NCBI GenBank assembly: GCA_015179025.1 | Contig: WHUX01000069.1 | Span: forward strand, 62,001 to 126,000 | Length of the DNA: 64,000 nt | Direction: 5' to 3' | DNA from: Terfezia claveryi | Lineage: Eukaryota; Ascomycota; Pezizomycetes; Pezizales; Pezizaceae | Shown: positions 31,959-42,390 of the stretch, piece after piece | Numbering within the stretch: the stretch's first letter is position 1 | Layout of the letters: each line of letters starts with the position of its first letter | The notes under the pieces: model-generated | Told to the model about the DNA's origin: nothing | The model's database searches: none | Seen by the model: only the letters and a program-made list of their open reading frames with translations | Translations under genes and position numbers: made by a program

Positions 31959-33292
31959 GCCTTGCCTCCAGCAATATTGCTTTGCCTACAGCAATACTGC
32001 CTTACCTCCGGCAATATTGCCTTACCTCCAGCAATACTGCCTTGCCTCTAGTAGTATTGCCTTGCCTCCAGGAGTATTGCCTTGCCTCCAGCAACATTGA
32101 CTTGCTTCCAACAACATTGCCTTGCCTCCGGCAATATTGCCTTGCCTCCAGCAACATTGCCTTGCCTCCAGCAGTATTGCCTTGCTTCCAGCAACATTGC
32201 CTTGCCTGTAGCAACATTGTCTTGCCTTGCCTCCAGCAACATTGCCTTGCCTCCAGCAATATTGCCTTGCCTCCAGCAACATTGCCTTGCCTCCAGCAAC
32301 ATTGCCTTACCTCCAGCAACCTTGTCTTGCCTTGCCTCTGGCAGTATTGCCTTGCCTCCAGCAATATTGCCTTGTCTCCAGCAACATTGCCTTGCCTCTA
32401 GCAACATTGCCTTGCCTTGCCTCCAGCAGTATTGCCTGCCTCCACAACATTGCCTTGCCTTGCCTCCGGCAGTATTGCCTTGCCTCCAGCAACATTGCCT
32501 TGCCTTGCCTCTGGCAGTATTGCCTTCCTCCAGCAACATTGCCTTGCCTTGCCTCCGGCAGTATTGCCTTGCCTCCAGCAACATTGCCTTGCCTCTAGTA
32601 ACATTACCTTGCCTCCGGCAATATAGCCTTGCCTCCACAACATTGCCTTGCCTCCAGCAACATTACCTTGCCTTGCCTCCAGCAACATTGCCTTGCCTCC
32701 AGCAACATTGCCTTGCCTCCGGTAATATTGCCTGCCTTGCCTCTGGCAGTATTGCCTTGCCTCCAGCAACATTACCTTGCCTCCGGCAATATTGCCTTGC
32801 CTCCAACAATATTGCCTTGCCTCCAGCAACATTGCCTTGCCTCTAGCAACATTACCTTGCCTCCGGCAATATTGCCTTGCCTCCAACAACATTGCCTTCC
32901 CTCCAGGAACATTACCTTGCCTTGCCTCCAGCAACATTACCTTGCCTCCAGCAATATTGCCTTGCCTCCGGCAATATTGCCTTGCCTCCAGCAATATTGC
33001 CTTGCCTCCAGCAATATTGCCTTACCTCTAGCAACATTGCCTTCCCTCTGGCAGTATTGCCTTGCCTCCAGTAATGTTGCCTTGCATCCAGCAACGTTGC
33101 CTTACCTCCAGCAACATTGCCTTCTCTCCGGCAGTATTGCCTTGCCTCCAGTAACATTGCCTTGCCTGCAGCAACATTGCCTTGCCTCCGGCAGTATTGC
33201 CTTGCCTCCAGCAATATTGCCTTGCCTCAGGCATATTGCCTTGCCTCCAGCAATATTGCCTTCCCTCCGGCAGTATTGCCTTGCCTCCAGAT
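31959..33292. repeat. 20-bp minisatellite, about 1.3 kb
   Basis: About 65 copies of CCTTGCCTCCAGCAACATTG, often with an added CCTTG. Because 20 is not a multiple of three, all three frames read the same Leu-Pro-Cys-Leu-Gln peptide text in rotation. The 60-254 codon ORFs on both strands are artefacts. Confidence 0.95.
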
Positions 33293-33473
33293 CAAGCTAT
33301 CATAGGAGGTATATATACTCGATATCCTCCTTTTCACATGTATGCGCAATGTATTCTCGCAATGTGTCAACTAATACATGGTGACACATGAGTGCGCCCA
33401 ACACCCTCCATTAGGTCTGTCACATAGGAATTGGTATGTGAGGCTAGGGTCATTCAGTTTGACGAAACTGACA

Positions 33474-33745
33474 GTAGGCATAGCGCAGTGGTAAGTACTT
33501 TACTTTACGGTTATGTCTATTTATTGAGGGCCCGAGTTCGAATCCCAGTGGAGGCAAGAAGTTAATTGCCTTAATATTATTAGAAGGACGAGGGAGCAGG
33601 GTTGTCGGGTATCTATTCCTTAATGCTCCAGTTCACTATATCTCCACCAAACCACAAGTCTACAACGAGGGCGACCTAAGAAGTAGTGTGATGGCACTCG
33701 GAGTATAGTGGACTGGGGTAACTCGTTTTGCCCCCCCCTATAGAC
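33474..33745 (+). mobile_element. tRNA-derived SINE-like element
   Basis: The head has a good RNA polymerase III A box TAGCGCAGTGGT (about 33483) and B box AGTTCGAATCC (about 33536), spaced as in a tRNA. The T-stem and anticodon arm do not pair well, so it is not a functional tRNA gene. About 200 bp of unrelated body follow, ending near a C-run at 33731. Ends and TSD could not be fixed. Confidence 0.55.
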
Positions 33746-33764
33746 TACAATTTTGCTTCCAGTT

Positions 33765-34650
33765 CGGGTCTCTCTATATGTATGAATTCATGTGTTTTCG
33801 GGTCTCTCTATATGTATGAATTCATGTGTTTTCGGGTCTCTCTATATGTATGAATTCATATGTTTTCGAGTCTCTCTATATGTATGAATTCATGTGTTTT
33901 CGGGTCTCTCTATATGTATGAATTCATGTATTTTCGGGTCTCTCTATATGTATGAATTCATTGTTTTCGAGTCTCTCTATATGTATGAATTCATGTGTTT
34001 TCGGGTCTCTCTATATGTATGAATTATGTGTTTTCAGGTCTCTCTATATGTATGAATTCATGTGTTTTCGGGTCTCTCTATATGTATGAATTCATGTGTT
34101 TTCGGATGTGTTTTCGAGTCTCTCTATATGTATGAATTCATGTGTTTTCGGGTCTCTCTATATGTATGAATTCATGTGTTTTCGGGTCTCTCTATATGTA
34201 TGAATTCATGTGTTTTCGGTGTATTTTCGAGTCTCTCTATATGTATGAATTCATGTGTTTTCGGGTCTCTTATATGTATGAATTCATGTGTTTTCGGTCT
34301 CTCTATATGATGAATTCATGTGTTTTCGGTCTCTCTATATGTATGAATTCATGTGTTTTCGGGTCTCTCTATATGTATGAATTCATGTGTTTTCGGGTCT
34401 CTCTATATGTATGAATTCATGTGTTTTCGGGTCTCTCTATATGTATGAATTCATGTGTTTTCGGTCTCTCTATATGTATGAATTCATGTGTTTTCGAGTC
34501 TCTCTATATGTATGAATTCATGTGTTTTCGGGTCTCTCTATATGTATGAATTCATGTGTTTTCGAGTCTCTCTATATATATGAATTCATGTGTTTTCAGT
34601 TCGAGTCTCTCTATATGTATGAATTCATGTGTTTTCGTATATATATGAAT
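33765..34650 (+). repeat. 34-bp minisatellite of integrase element copy 2
   Basis: About 26 copies of GGGTCTCTCTATATGTATGA followed by ATTCATGTGTTTTC. A few are shortened by 1-4 bp. It is in inverse orientation to the array at 29630-30610 and, like it, lies upstream of the integrase gene. Confidence 0.93.
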
Positions 34651-34905
34651 TCATGTGTTGCTAGGGCATCCAGCTCATTCCCTCATTAGGCGAGGGCGTC
34701 CAGCGCATTCCGCATTCCCCAATTATGCGTAATGCTGGCTAGGGCGTCCAGCGCATTCTCCAACTATGCGCATTGCTGGCTAGGGCATCCAGCGCATTCC
34801 CCAATCATACGTATTGCCTCTACTAAGAAAAGCTTTATAAGAAGTCTAGATATCGACAACTTCTTTCCTTAGATCCCCAGTCTGTCTTACCCCTACCTAC
34901 CTGTT

Positions 34906-37246
34906 ATGTCTACCTCTATTTTTCCTGATGGTACCGAGGAAGCATTCCAGGCTTGGATGCAGTCCGATGAAAACCTCAACCGTGCTCGTTTCCCCAGCAA
35001 CAAATATGATGATTATATATCTATTCTGACCTCCCTAGATCCCAATACTAAAGCTCCTGAGTCTATGACAGATAAACGTGAGAGGCAGAAATGGTCAAAT
35101 TCCAGAGGTGATGCACTTGACAATTATGAGTTAGTAGATGGGAAATTATGGCGCAAGGCAGTTGATAAACATCCACAGCGGTAAATCTTTATAGCATTAT
35201 CAATGAGTTCAAGAGCTAATTCTAGTATTATAGGCAAGTTGTTAGACTAGAAGAAGTATATCAATCAATTTTGGACTGCCATCTCCGTTGTCATCATCCA
35301 GGGATCAAAAAAACCTTCCAGCTTGTTCAGGAGAAATTTTATGGAATCTCTAGGCAAGAGGTTTTTTGGCTACTAAAATACTGCACTACATGTATTCGGA
35401 GTCGGCCTTCGAATTCCCGGGCTCCTTTAGAGCCTATTGAGTCGCATTATACATTAGAGCGAGTTCAGATCGACCTAGTCGATATGAGAGCCACACCTCA
35501 TAATGGGAACCATTGGATCTTACATATTAAAGACCACTTTTCCAAATATAGCTTTCTTTATCCTCTTCTCGATAAAACAGCAGCTGGAGTTACTAAGTGT
35601 ATTGCTCAATGGATAGGGATTGTTGGAGTTCCTTACATTCTGCAGTGTGATAATGGAGCTGAGTTCAAGAGCATTCTCTTAGATTTATTGAGGAAATATG
35701 GGGTCAAAATAATCAATGGTAGGCCACGACATCCACAGACACAGGGGCTGGTTGAACAGGCAAATGGAGTCATGAAGACCAAGTTACGTTGTTGGCTTGC
35801 AGACCATGATAGCCAGGGCTGGAGTGATGCACTGCCGGATATTGCTCTTGGTATGAACAGACAAAGCCACTCATCGTTAGGTGGCAAAATGCCCTATGAG
35901 ATATTTTATAACCGGAAGCCTCGATGGGAGGACCGAGTTACAGTGGATCCTAATGCACAGCTGGATGATATTGAGGATGAGGTTTTCGATGAGGTTTTTC
36001 AAGTAGGAACTGGGATTTGATACCATGTGTATAAACTAGAGATTTTACTGATATTTTTTCTAGCTATCACCTCTGAGCACAGCACCTCCGAGTACAGTAC
36101 CCCGAGCATAGTACTCTCGAGCACAGCACCTCCGAGCACAGCACCCCCAAGCACAGAACCCACGAGCACAGTACCCCCAAGCACAGCACCCCCGAGCACA
36201 GCACTCCCGAGCACAGCACTTCCGAGCACAGGACTCTCGAGCATAATACCCTTAAGCACAACACTCCCGAGCACAGCAACCCCCCCCCAGAGCTGCTTAC
36301 TCTCAATTGATCCAGCGTTGTTGGAGACTACTGCAGCGACTCCAGAAGCTACTGCTGTAGCGACTCCAGAGGCTACTGCTGTAGCGACTCCAGAGGCTAC
36401 TGCTATAGTGACTCCAGAGGCTACTGCTATAGTGACTCCAGAGGCTACTGCTGTAGCAACTCTAGAGGCTACTGCTATAGCGACTCTGGAGGCTACTGCT
36501 GCTGTGCCTCCTACTATTCTCCTCACGGAAGCAGAGGAATCAATACTGTCTATTGCCCAAAAGACTCGGGATCAAATGGCCAATCGTTATAATAAACGAT
36601 TTATTATTGAGTCCTTTGAGCCCAATACAGTTGTTTCCCTGCGCATTCCTACAGAAGACCGGGGTACTCTAGACCATCCTAGACTATATGCTCGAGTTAT
36701 AGGCCAGCCACACTCTGGTAGATATCAACTACAGACAGAGTATGGTATCTTGGATCGATTATATCCAACCGGTGAACTCAACCGGGTTCCTGAGCTTGTG
36801 GGTAAGTGCCTTATCCCTATTGTCAGCTTGATTTTCTTCTACTTATGCTTTCTCCAGCTACAACTTTGGATCTCACAAGTAATTCATCAGTAATCACTCT
36901 CCGGCGCGCTGCTACTCTAGCCTCTCAAATAACAGAGGTGCTTCTATACTGTACTTGCAGCAACAGCTCTACCTGTCAAACCAAACGGTGCAAGTGCTTC
37001 AAATCTGGCTCTAGATGCACTAACTATTGCCACCGGGGCAAGGACCGCTTGGGTGATCAGGCTGGGGCATGTCTAAACCTCGCTGCCCTTGAGGAGCGTA
37101 ATACTCGCACTGTAGTCTCACGCTCTACACTTGCACCTTCAGGCTCTACCTCCATGACTCGTCGTTCCTCCCGACTTACTGCTTCGGTCTCTAATTCAGC
37201 TGGTGGGGATAATTTAATAGATAGTATAGTAGTCCGGAGAACTTGA
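34906..37246 (+). CDS. Ginger/KRBA2-like integrase, four exons
   Basis: Exons are 34906-35180, 35234-36002, 36064-36801 and 36858-37246; introns of 53, 61 and 56 nt have GT-AG ends and keep the reading sense. After a leader (STSIFPDGTEEAF) comes an HHCC-type finger (CHHPGIKKTF...CTTCIRSR). The retroviral-type core has D in IDLVDM, D in CDNGAEF and, 34 residues on, E in LVEQANG. Exon 3 is a Ser/Thr/Pro then Ala/Thr tandem-repeat linker. It ends in a chromo/SH3-like stretch (ARVIGQPHSGRYQLQTEYGI). Exon 4 has a CXC-type Cys cluster (CTCSNSSTCQTKRCKCFKSG then SRCTNYCH). One unit in the exon-3 repeat (about 36095-36107) is 14 instead of 15 bp, a probable 1-nt frameshift. The product would integrate or transpose the element in the nucleus. 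Confidence 0.75.
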
Positions 37247-37318
37247 TTTCTGTTCTTTTATTTATCTGTTTTTTTTTTAGATCATACTACTGCTTGTTTT
37301 ATTTATTTGTATCTTATG

Positions 37319-37504
37319 TATATATGTCTGGTTATTTTGCTTGGTTATTTTGCTTGGTTATTTCGCTTGGTTGTTTCACTTGGTTGTTTCAGTTGGTTGT
37401 TTCTCTTACATAGATAGATAGTTCTGTATGCAATAATTTTGTCCGGCTTGCAATAATTATGCTAGAAAATTATTCCACCGCTGGATGGGACGGTCACTAG
37501 TGCC
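37319..37504. other. Short TTGGTTATTT repeats, no gene
   Basis: Five or six units of the form TTGGTTATTTTGC/TTGGTTGTTTCAC follow the element end. No ORF. Confidence 0.5.
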
Positions 37505-37534
37505 AAAGCTGGGTGGGACGTCCCACCCAGCTTT
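37505..37534. repeat. Perfect 30-bp palindrome with GGGACG motifs
   Basis: AAAGCTGGGTGGGAC is followed immediately by its exact reverse complement. GGGACG/CGTCCC words recur around it (37490, 37535, 37556, 37573), up to the start codon of the next ORF. The cluster could be an operator-like binding region or an element terminus. Confidence 0.75.
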
Positions 37535-37587
37535 AGCGTCCCACAGGCGTATGGGCCGTCCCACACGTGGGCGGGACGCACCGCTCT

Positions 37588-38322
37588 ATGGGACAGAACA
37601 CATTTTCTCAGGTTACGCTGGGCAATTTTTTCTCCTTCATATTCGACGGTGAGCCCATAACAGGGCCAGCTGAAGAAGTAGGCCGTAGTTTGGTGGGCGC
37701 CATGGAGGGTGCGGACTCCCAGACAGTGGAGATATATCTGTTCCTAGGAACTAGCAATGCTGGCAAGAGCTACCTCTGCCAAAACTTGTACCGCGAGGCC
37801 ACCACGGTTGGCTTTCAGCGCGTTGAACTGGCGGAGTGGAAGCTCGGGGGAGGGGTTGTTCCGCTAGAGGCGTATGAGGAATTAGTCACTGTCAAAACAT
37901 CCGTGAATGATACCTCTTCGCGGTCAGCGTCTCTCTGCACACTGAGAGATCACGTTGGAAGACTGCTTATCCTCCTTGATCTACCTGGCGATGAGCCAAG
38001 CGACGCACATGTTGAGGGTAAAAGCGACAACACTCACGCACGGATACTAGCGATGTTAGGCGAAGTAAGGGCATTGCTAAGGGAAAGGTTCCCGCCCATG
38101 CAAGTGAAGGGACAGTGGCAATATAATCAGCCTATGGAGGCGATTACGAAAAACCTGAGGAAGCTACTAGACAACTATATGGTTAGGGAGGAGCCACATG
38201 GGTATGTCGTCAGGGAAGGTGTGGCGCTAGCAGTGAGCTTGGTGTTGTGCGGGAGTTTGTCGGAGGGCAGCAGAAAGGCCTGGCGAACGTACCACCAATT
38301 TCTGAAGGGCTTGGGATGCTAG
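37588..38322 (+). CDS. P-loop NTPase-like protein, family unknown
   Basis: This is an uninterrupted 244-codon gene. I prefer the ATG at 37588 over an upstream GTG in the same frame. After about 50 residues comes a strand-like run followed by a Walker A motif, IYLFLGTSNAGKSYLC (GTSNAGKS at residues 54-61). LLILLDLPGDE at residues 126-136 fits a Walker B / G3 (DxPG) element as in GTPases. No NKxD motif is visible, so base specificity is unknown. No membrane segment or signal peptide is apparent; the product is probably soluble. It sits between the integrase element and a LINE, behind a GGGACG palindrome cluster. It is free of lesions while nearly all neighbours are broken. It might be a host gene or cargo of an element; I do not recognise the family. 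Confidence 0.6.
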   Translation: MGQNTFSQVTLGNFFSFIFDGEPITGPAEEVGRSLVGAMEGADSQTVEIYLFLGTSNAGKSYLCQNLYREATTVGFQRVELAEWKLGGGVVPLEAYEELVTVKTSVNDTSSRSASLCTLRDHVGRLLILLDLPGDEPSDAHVEGKSDNTHARILAMLGEVRALLRERFPPMQVKGQWQYNQPMEAITKNLRKLLDNYMVREEPHGYVVREGVALAVSLVLCGSLSEGSRKAWRTYHQFLKGLGC

Positions 38323-38397
38323 TTGTACAAGGAGCTGGTCTCACCTATGGGTTTGGTGTTAAGTGGTTTCATGTTTGGTGCGTGGCTGTGTTTTTCC

Positions 38398-38470
38398 TTT
38401 TTTTTTTGAAGTCTGTATGCGTGGCTTTTTTTTTTTTTTTTTTTTTTTTTGTTTTTGAAGTCTGTATGCG

Positions 38471-38502
<32 letters not shown>

Positions 38503-38595
38503 GAAGTCTGTATGCGTTGGCTGTGTTTTTTTTTTTGAAGTCTGTATGCGTGGCTGTGTTTTTTTTTTTTCTTTTTTTTTGAAGTCTGTATGTGA
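38398..38595. repeat. Poly(T)/GAAGTCTGTATGCG tandem repeat
   Basis: Five copies of GAAGTCTGTATGCG separated by long T runs (8-24 nt), starting near 38409, 38457, 38504, 38538 and 38581. Read on the minus strand each unit is a short sequence followed by a poly(A)-like tail. Confidence 0.85.
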
Positions 38596-38605
38596 TCATT
38601 AAGCT

Positions 38606-38737
38606 TTTCTTATGGCAATAATTAGTACACTGAAAGCCAGACTTGAAGCATTTGTAGCGTTGAGTCAGGCAAGTTGAGGTACAAGCATAAGACAGAAGAA
38701 CTTCTGTTGTTTGAGACACACAGTACAACACACACAA
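38606..38737 (-). pseudogene. Fragment of CXC-type integrase tail
   Basis: Minus-strand text QTTEVLLSYACTSTCLTQRY continuing KCFKSGFQCTNYCH matches the exon-4 Cys cluster of the integrase element at 36930-37030 but is clearly diverged. It is therefore a third, older fragment of that family. Nothing else of the gene is nearby. Confidence 0.65.
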
Positions 38738-38750
38738 CCTCCGAGTGACA

Positions 38751-38858
38751 AAAAGTGCAGTTTCGTCTGTACCTCACGACACAGAAGGCCCCTGGGCACT
38801 ACAATAAGTTCATTAGAAAGAGCTCGAGGTCAAGCATACAACACCCCAGTTTCACATC
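38751..38858 (+). pseudogene. LINE ORF1 fragment upstream of LINE-A
   Basis: Similar to 41537-41648 inside LINE-A ORF1 (shared AAAAAGTGC, CGACACAGAAGGCCCC, AAAGAGCTCGA). It ends at the TCACATCC word where LINE-A begins, suggesting that LINE-A inserted into an older LINE copy. Confidence 0.6.
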
Positions 38859-39249
38859 CCTATATTCCCATCTTCATCTCTTCCTCCGCCTTTGAAGGTT
38901 TCCAAAGTCGAATCCTGCAATTCTTCTGGCCCACACCGTATCTCGGTGTTTTGCCACGTAAAACACAGCCCGAATCACATTTTCAATAGCCTATTAGGGA
39001 ATTGATAACTCCCACACCATCCTCAGGCCATTAAGAGCCAACAGCAATACACCATCTCGCCCGGCTAACGGATCGATATTTACACAGTCTTCCCTCATGG
39101 CTACATACACGGCCACACAATAGCTACCGCCCCTGCCACCCACTCAAGCCCGTCACTGCGTCAGCACCATACACAGTCACAACTACCACTTACAGGCACA
39201 CACAGCCACAACTGCGCCCAGCCACCGACATACAGTCACAAACGCATCC

Positions 39250-42200
39250 CACGTCACAACCATCCGTCACTGGAAAGTCCAACAAGAACCCCACCACGAA
39301 CAGCAAAGGGAAAGGGAAAGAGAAGAAGGGGAACACACTCTTTCACCCCATCACGGCAGGCTGGGACACAGGCCCAGTAGCAGTCGTCGTTGGCACGACC
39401 GCCTATCGCACTCTCACCAGTTTCCCGCCTATCCGTTGTACAAGAAGCAATAGCGAGGGGTCACTTAGCACACGAAAACAAAACTAAGCTCCCTCTCAGC
39501 TATATTGACCTAGAGGGATGCTCGAAGGACTTCAGTAAGAAACTTAGCAACCCCGACGCCCTCCTCTTCTCACTCTCCCCCCCAACGAACAGACGGGGTA
39601 TGCCATACGAGTGAATCCACACAACCCGGCCATCCCCTGCTCAGTCCCAGGCTGCTGCGGGAAAGATATCTCGCCCACATCTCCAGAAGAGGATGCTCAA
39701 GGCCTATTTCTCCAAAAAGAGCGAACAATCCTAGACTCACAAGGCGAGGATCCGGATTGGTCTTCTCTCATGTGTTCCATTCCAGATTCTGAGAAGGAGG
39801 AGGATATTATGAGTACCTCATCGACAGACTCTGTTACACTAGAGCTCTTAGAATGACCAGGAGCTACGTCCAGAATGAAGTCCAGCATATAGACTCACCA
39901 GCAGGATCTCTACCTCCCGAACTCCCCCCATCCTCAGACGAGGGCCAGGACCTATATGGTCACAGAGGTACCCCAGACCACGATTGTGCACAATGCACAA
40001 CGAAGCTCCAGACAGAGGTCACCATTCCTCCCAGTTCCGATGATGAGGAATACCACCACTCCTCCCCACCCATTCACCCTACTCGTTTCCCTTCATCCTC
40101 ACCATCACCCTCGTACGACATTAACGAGAAGAAACCCTCATCCCTACCCTCGCACGACACCAATGAGGAGAAACCCTCTTACGGGGACCCCATTTCCGAG
40201 CAACAAATCATAGAGGGCGATCGGCTAGATCGACTAGAAATTGTCTTAACCAAGCACCTCTGCCATTTAACCAAAAGGCTCAAAGAAGCAGAAAGTCAAC
40301 GGACAAAGGATCACGAAGACTTTCGAGCTTTTATCGTAGAGTCACACAATCTCATCCTAGAAGCAATGGACGACTTCCACAAGTCCACCTCGACCAAGCT
40401 TCTCCGCTCAGTCAACCCAATCGGCCCTCAGCCTCAACCTCCTTAACTCCAACCTCGGCAAGCTCATGGACAGTATGATGAATGACGCTTCCCCGATAAC
40501 CTCCCCCATCACTCCGAACGCTGAACAAGACTTTTCTACGTTCACTCCGGCACAGAAATTGGCATGGGGAAAGGCCAACCTATTGATCATCTCCCATGAA
40601 GCCCCTTCCGGGAAAATAACCGCCTCCAAGAGTTTAAAACCGACTTGGAGGTAATCGACTTATCCACCCTTACTCCCTGACCTATGGCGTCCCCCGTGGC
40701 TCTCCCTCCCCCCCCCCATCACACAGAACCCCTCTTACAGCCCCTCTCCCTCATGGCTCTATTTCAGATCGAGCTTCCAAAGACCACTTCATTCATAACA
40801 GCCCCCCCATCTGCAACAAGGGAGCAAAGAACACCCTCCTCTATGCTTCCCCCCACAGCAACCACACCAACACCATAGTCGTCTCAGCGGTTTCAGCAAC
40901 CAACGCCACAGTCCCACCAGCGGTTCCAGTGACCAGGCCAGCCAAAAACACCACAACTCCCACGAACAAAGACACAGATACAGATGCTCAGGCTGCGGAG
41001 GTCATCGCTAGAAATGAACCATAGCCAGTCATTTCACCCGAAATATTCACCGATACCGTCATGAAAGACGGTACGCTAGCCTGCAAGAATGGCAAAGGGA
41101 CGGAAGCCTCAATCCATGCCATGAAGGAAGATGCCGTTGCTGTTGGGAGCTGCGCAGATACCCCATTCATCAATAAGAAAGTCCCAGGTAGCAAATAACA
41201 ATGGTCCATAGAGGAAACATGGGATAAAATGTGGACTAGGTATGCAAAGGACCCCCTCCTTCCTGAACAAGCTACCCCGGTTCCCAAACAAGGGCCACTC
41301 CAGCTCCCAAACAAGGGCGGTGGATTCCCTCCTCCCCATCCTATATAAGCAGTCCAAGATCTTCCTCTACCAGCGAATTGGGGACAAAGCCTTCTACGTC
41401 GACGAGTGCAGAGGAAACTTCACCGAGCCACGACCCTCCCACTCGCCAGGACCAGTCCAGCAATGGGCCCCACGCCTCTCTCCACCTCAGGTCCGGCAAT
41501 CCTCCTACCCCTGCTCCAACGCAACAACGGCAATCAGAAAAAGTGCGGTTTCGCCCGCAACTCTCGACACAGAAGGCCCCCGGGCACCCAGACAAGTCCA
41601 TTTGAAAGAGCTCGACGGAGAGCACAACATACTCCAGTCTCACATCCAGGGCTTCAACACAAAATCGGACAGAATCACGGAAGGTGTTATTAGGGCGACA
41701 CGGGTGGAAGGGTTCAGGTCTTACCCCTCAGAAAGAGAGATCACCATTGACCATCCACTAGACATGTCCAGCGAGGGCCTGGTCAACGCGGTGGCGGCAA
41801 TAAGAAGAGAAATGTACCAGACAACCACAAACGATCCAGCTCACAAAGTAGTGTCTATCAATCGCGAGACAATAGAGCTGGTCGTCCCAGGACTTACAGG
41901 AAAACGGGGAGAAGCAGCCCGAGGCCGGGCCGAGGCAATAGCACAATCCCTAGGCATTCACCTAGCAGCAAGATCTCCGAAATGGCTAGTGAGAAACAGG
42001 AGTAGAGGGGACGGCTATGAGGGGAGAACATGCTCACTACGATTTTCGGCATATAGAAAGGAAGTATCCAAGCTAGACCAAGCTCTCCCAATTATAATCC
42101 CGGGCGAGAAACAGAGGGCTTTCATTTACGAACGATATAAGGATAAGGCCTTCTATGTCAACGAACAGGGAGGAACAGTTAGCGAACCGCGTCCAACATA

Positions 42201-42390
42201 CTCCCCGATACCAATCCCACGAGAGGTCCATTGCACCTACTGCGAGAAGAGCAACCACGAGGCCGAAAAATGTTACCGTCGCATTAATGACGAGAAGTAT
42301 AAAAACAAGGACGAGAAGTACAGAAATAGAGCCACTGGAAACTGGAGGCACTTTCCCACAGCCCGTAAGGGGACTCACCGCCCCCAATGA
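39250..42390 (+). pseudogene. LINE-A ORF1 (gag-like, zinc knuckle)
   Basis: The N-terminal part (39390-40446) is broken into several frames. It aligns with LINE-B at the GPVAVVVGTTAYRTL segment and at the PEED...IPDSEKEED acidic segment. The C-terminal part (41242-42390) is a long clean frame with a nucleic-acid-binding type domain (KVVSINRETIELVVPGLTGK...ARSPKWLVRN). It ends with a zinc knuckle CTYCEKSNHEAEKC. The phrase DKAFYVDECRGNFTEPRPS at about 41388 recurs as DKAFYVNEQGGTVSEPRPT at about 42148, an internal duplication or a chimera. ORF1 proteins coat the LINE RNA. The stop overlaps the start of ORF2 by 4 nt. Confidence 0.7.

Larger units (their letters stand above)
33765..37318 (+). 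mobile_element. Integrase (Ginger/KRBA2-like) element, copy 2
   Basis: The region shared with the inverted copy at 14422-30610 (after removal of the Gypsy insertion) runs from the 34-bp array to ATTTATTTGTATCTTAT at 37318. It contains the array, subterminal repeats (34660-34830) and one integrase gene. No LTR, RT or protease is present. Integrase alone, without RT, is the hallmark of Ginger-type DNA transposons. Terminal inverted repeats were not found, so the ends are approximate. Confidence 0.65.

Noticed and set aside
31937..33384. ORFs up to 254 codons of Leu-Pro-Cys-Leu-Gln type
   Set aside because: The 20-bp minisatellite reads the same in all frames; no coding signal beyond the array.
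33474..33560. Functional tRNA gene
   Set aside because: A and B boxes are good but acceptor, anticodon and T stems do not pair; treated as a SINE head.
29630..34650. 34-bp repeat arrays as CRISPR
   Set aside because: Repeats are head to tail with no unique spacers, in a eukaryotic transposon setting.
33765..37318. Integrase element as an LTR retrotransposon
   Set aside because: No LTRs, RT, RNase H or protease in either copy; the flanking arrays are 34-bp minisatellites, not direct long repeats.
37567..37587. GTG start for the P-loop ORF
   Set aside because: Non-ATG start in a fungus is unlikely when an in-frame ATG follows at 37588.
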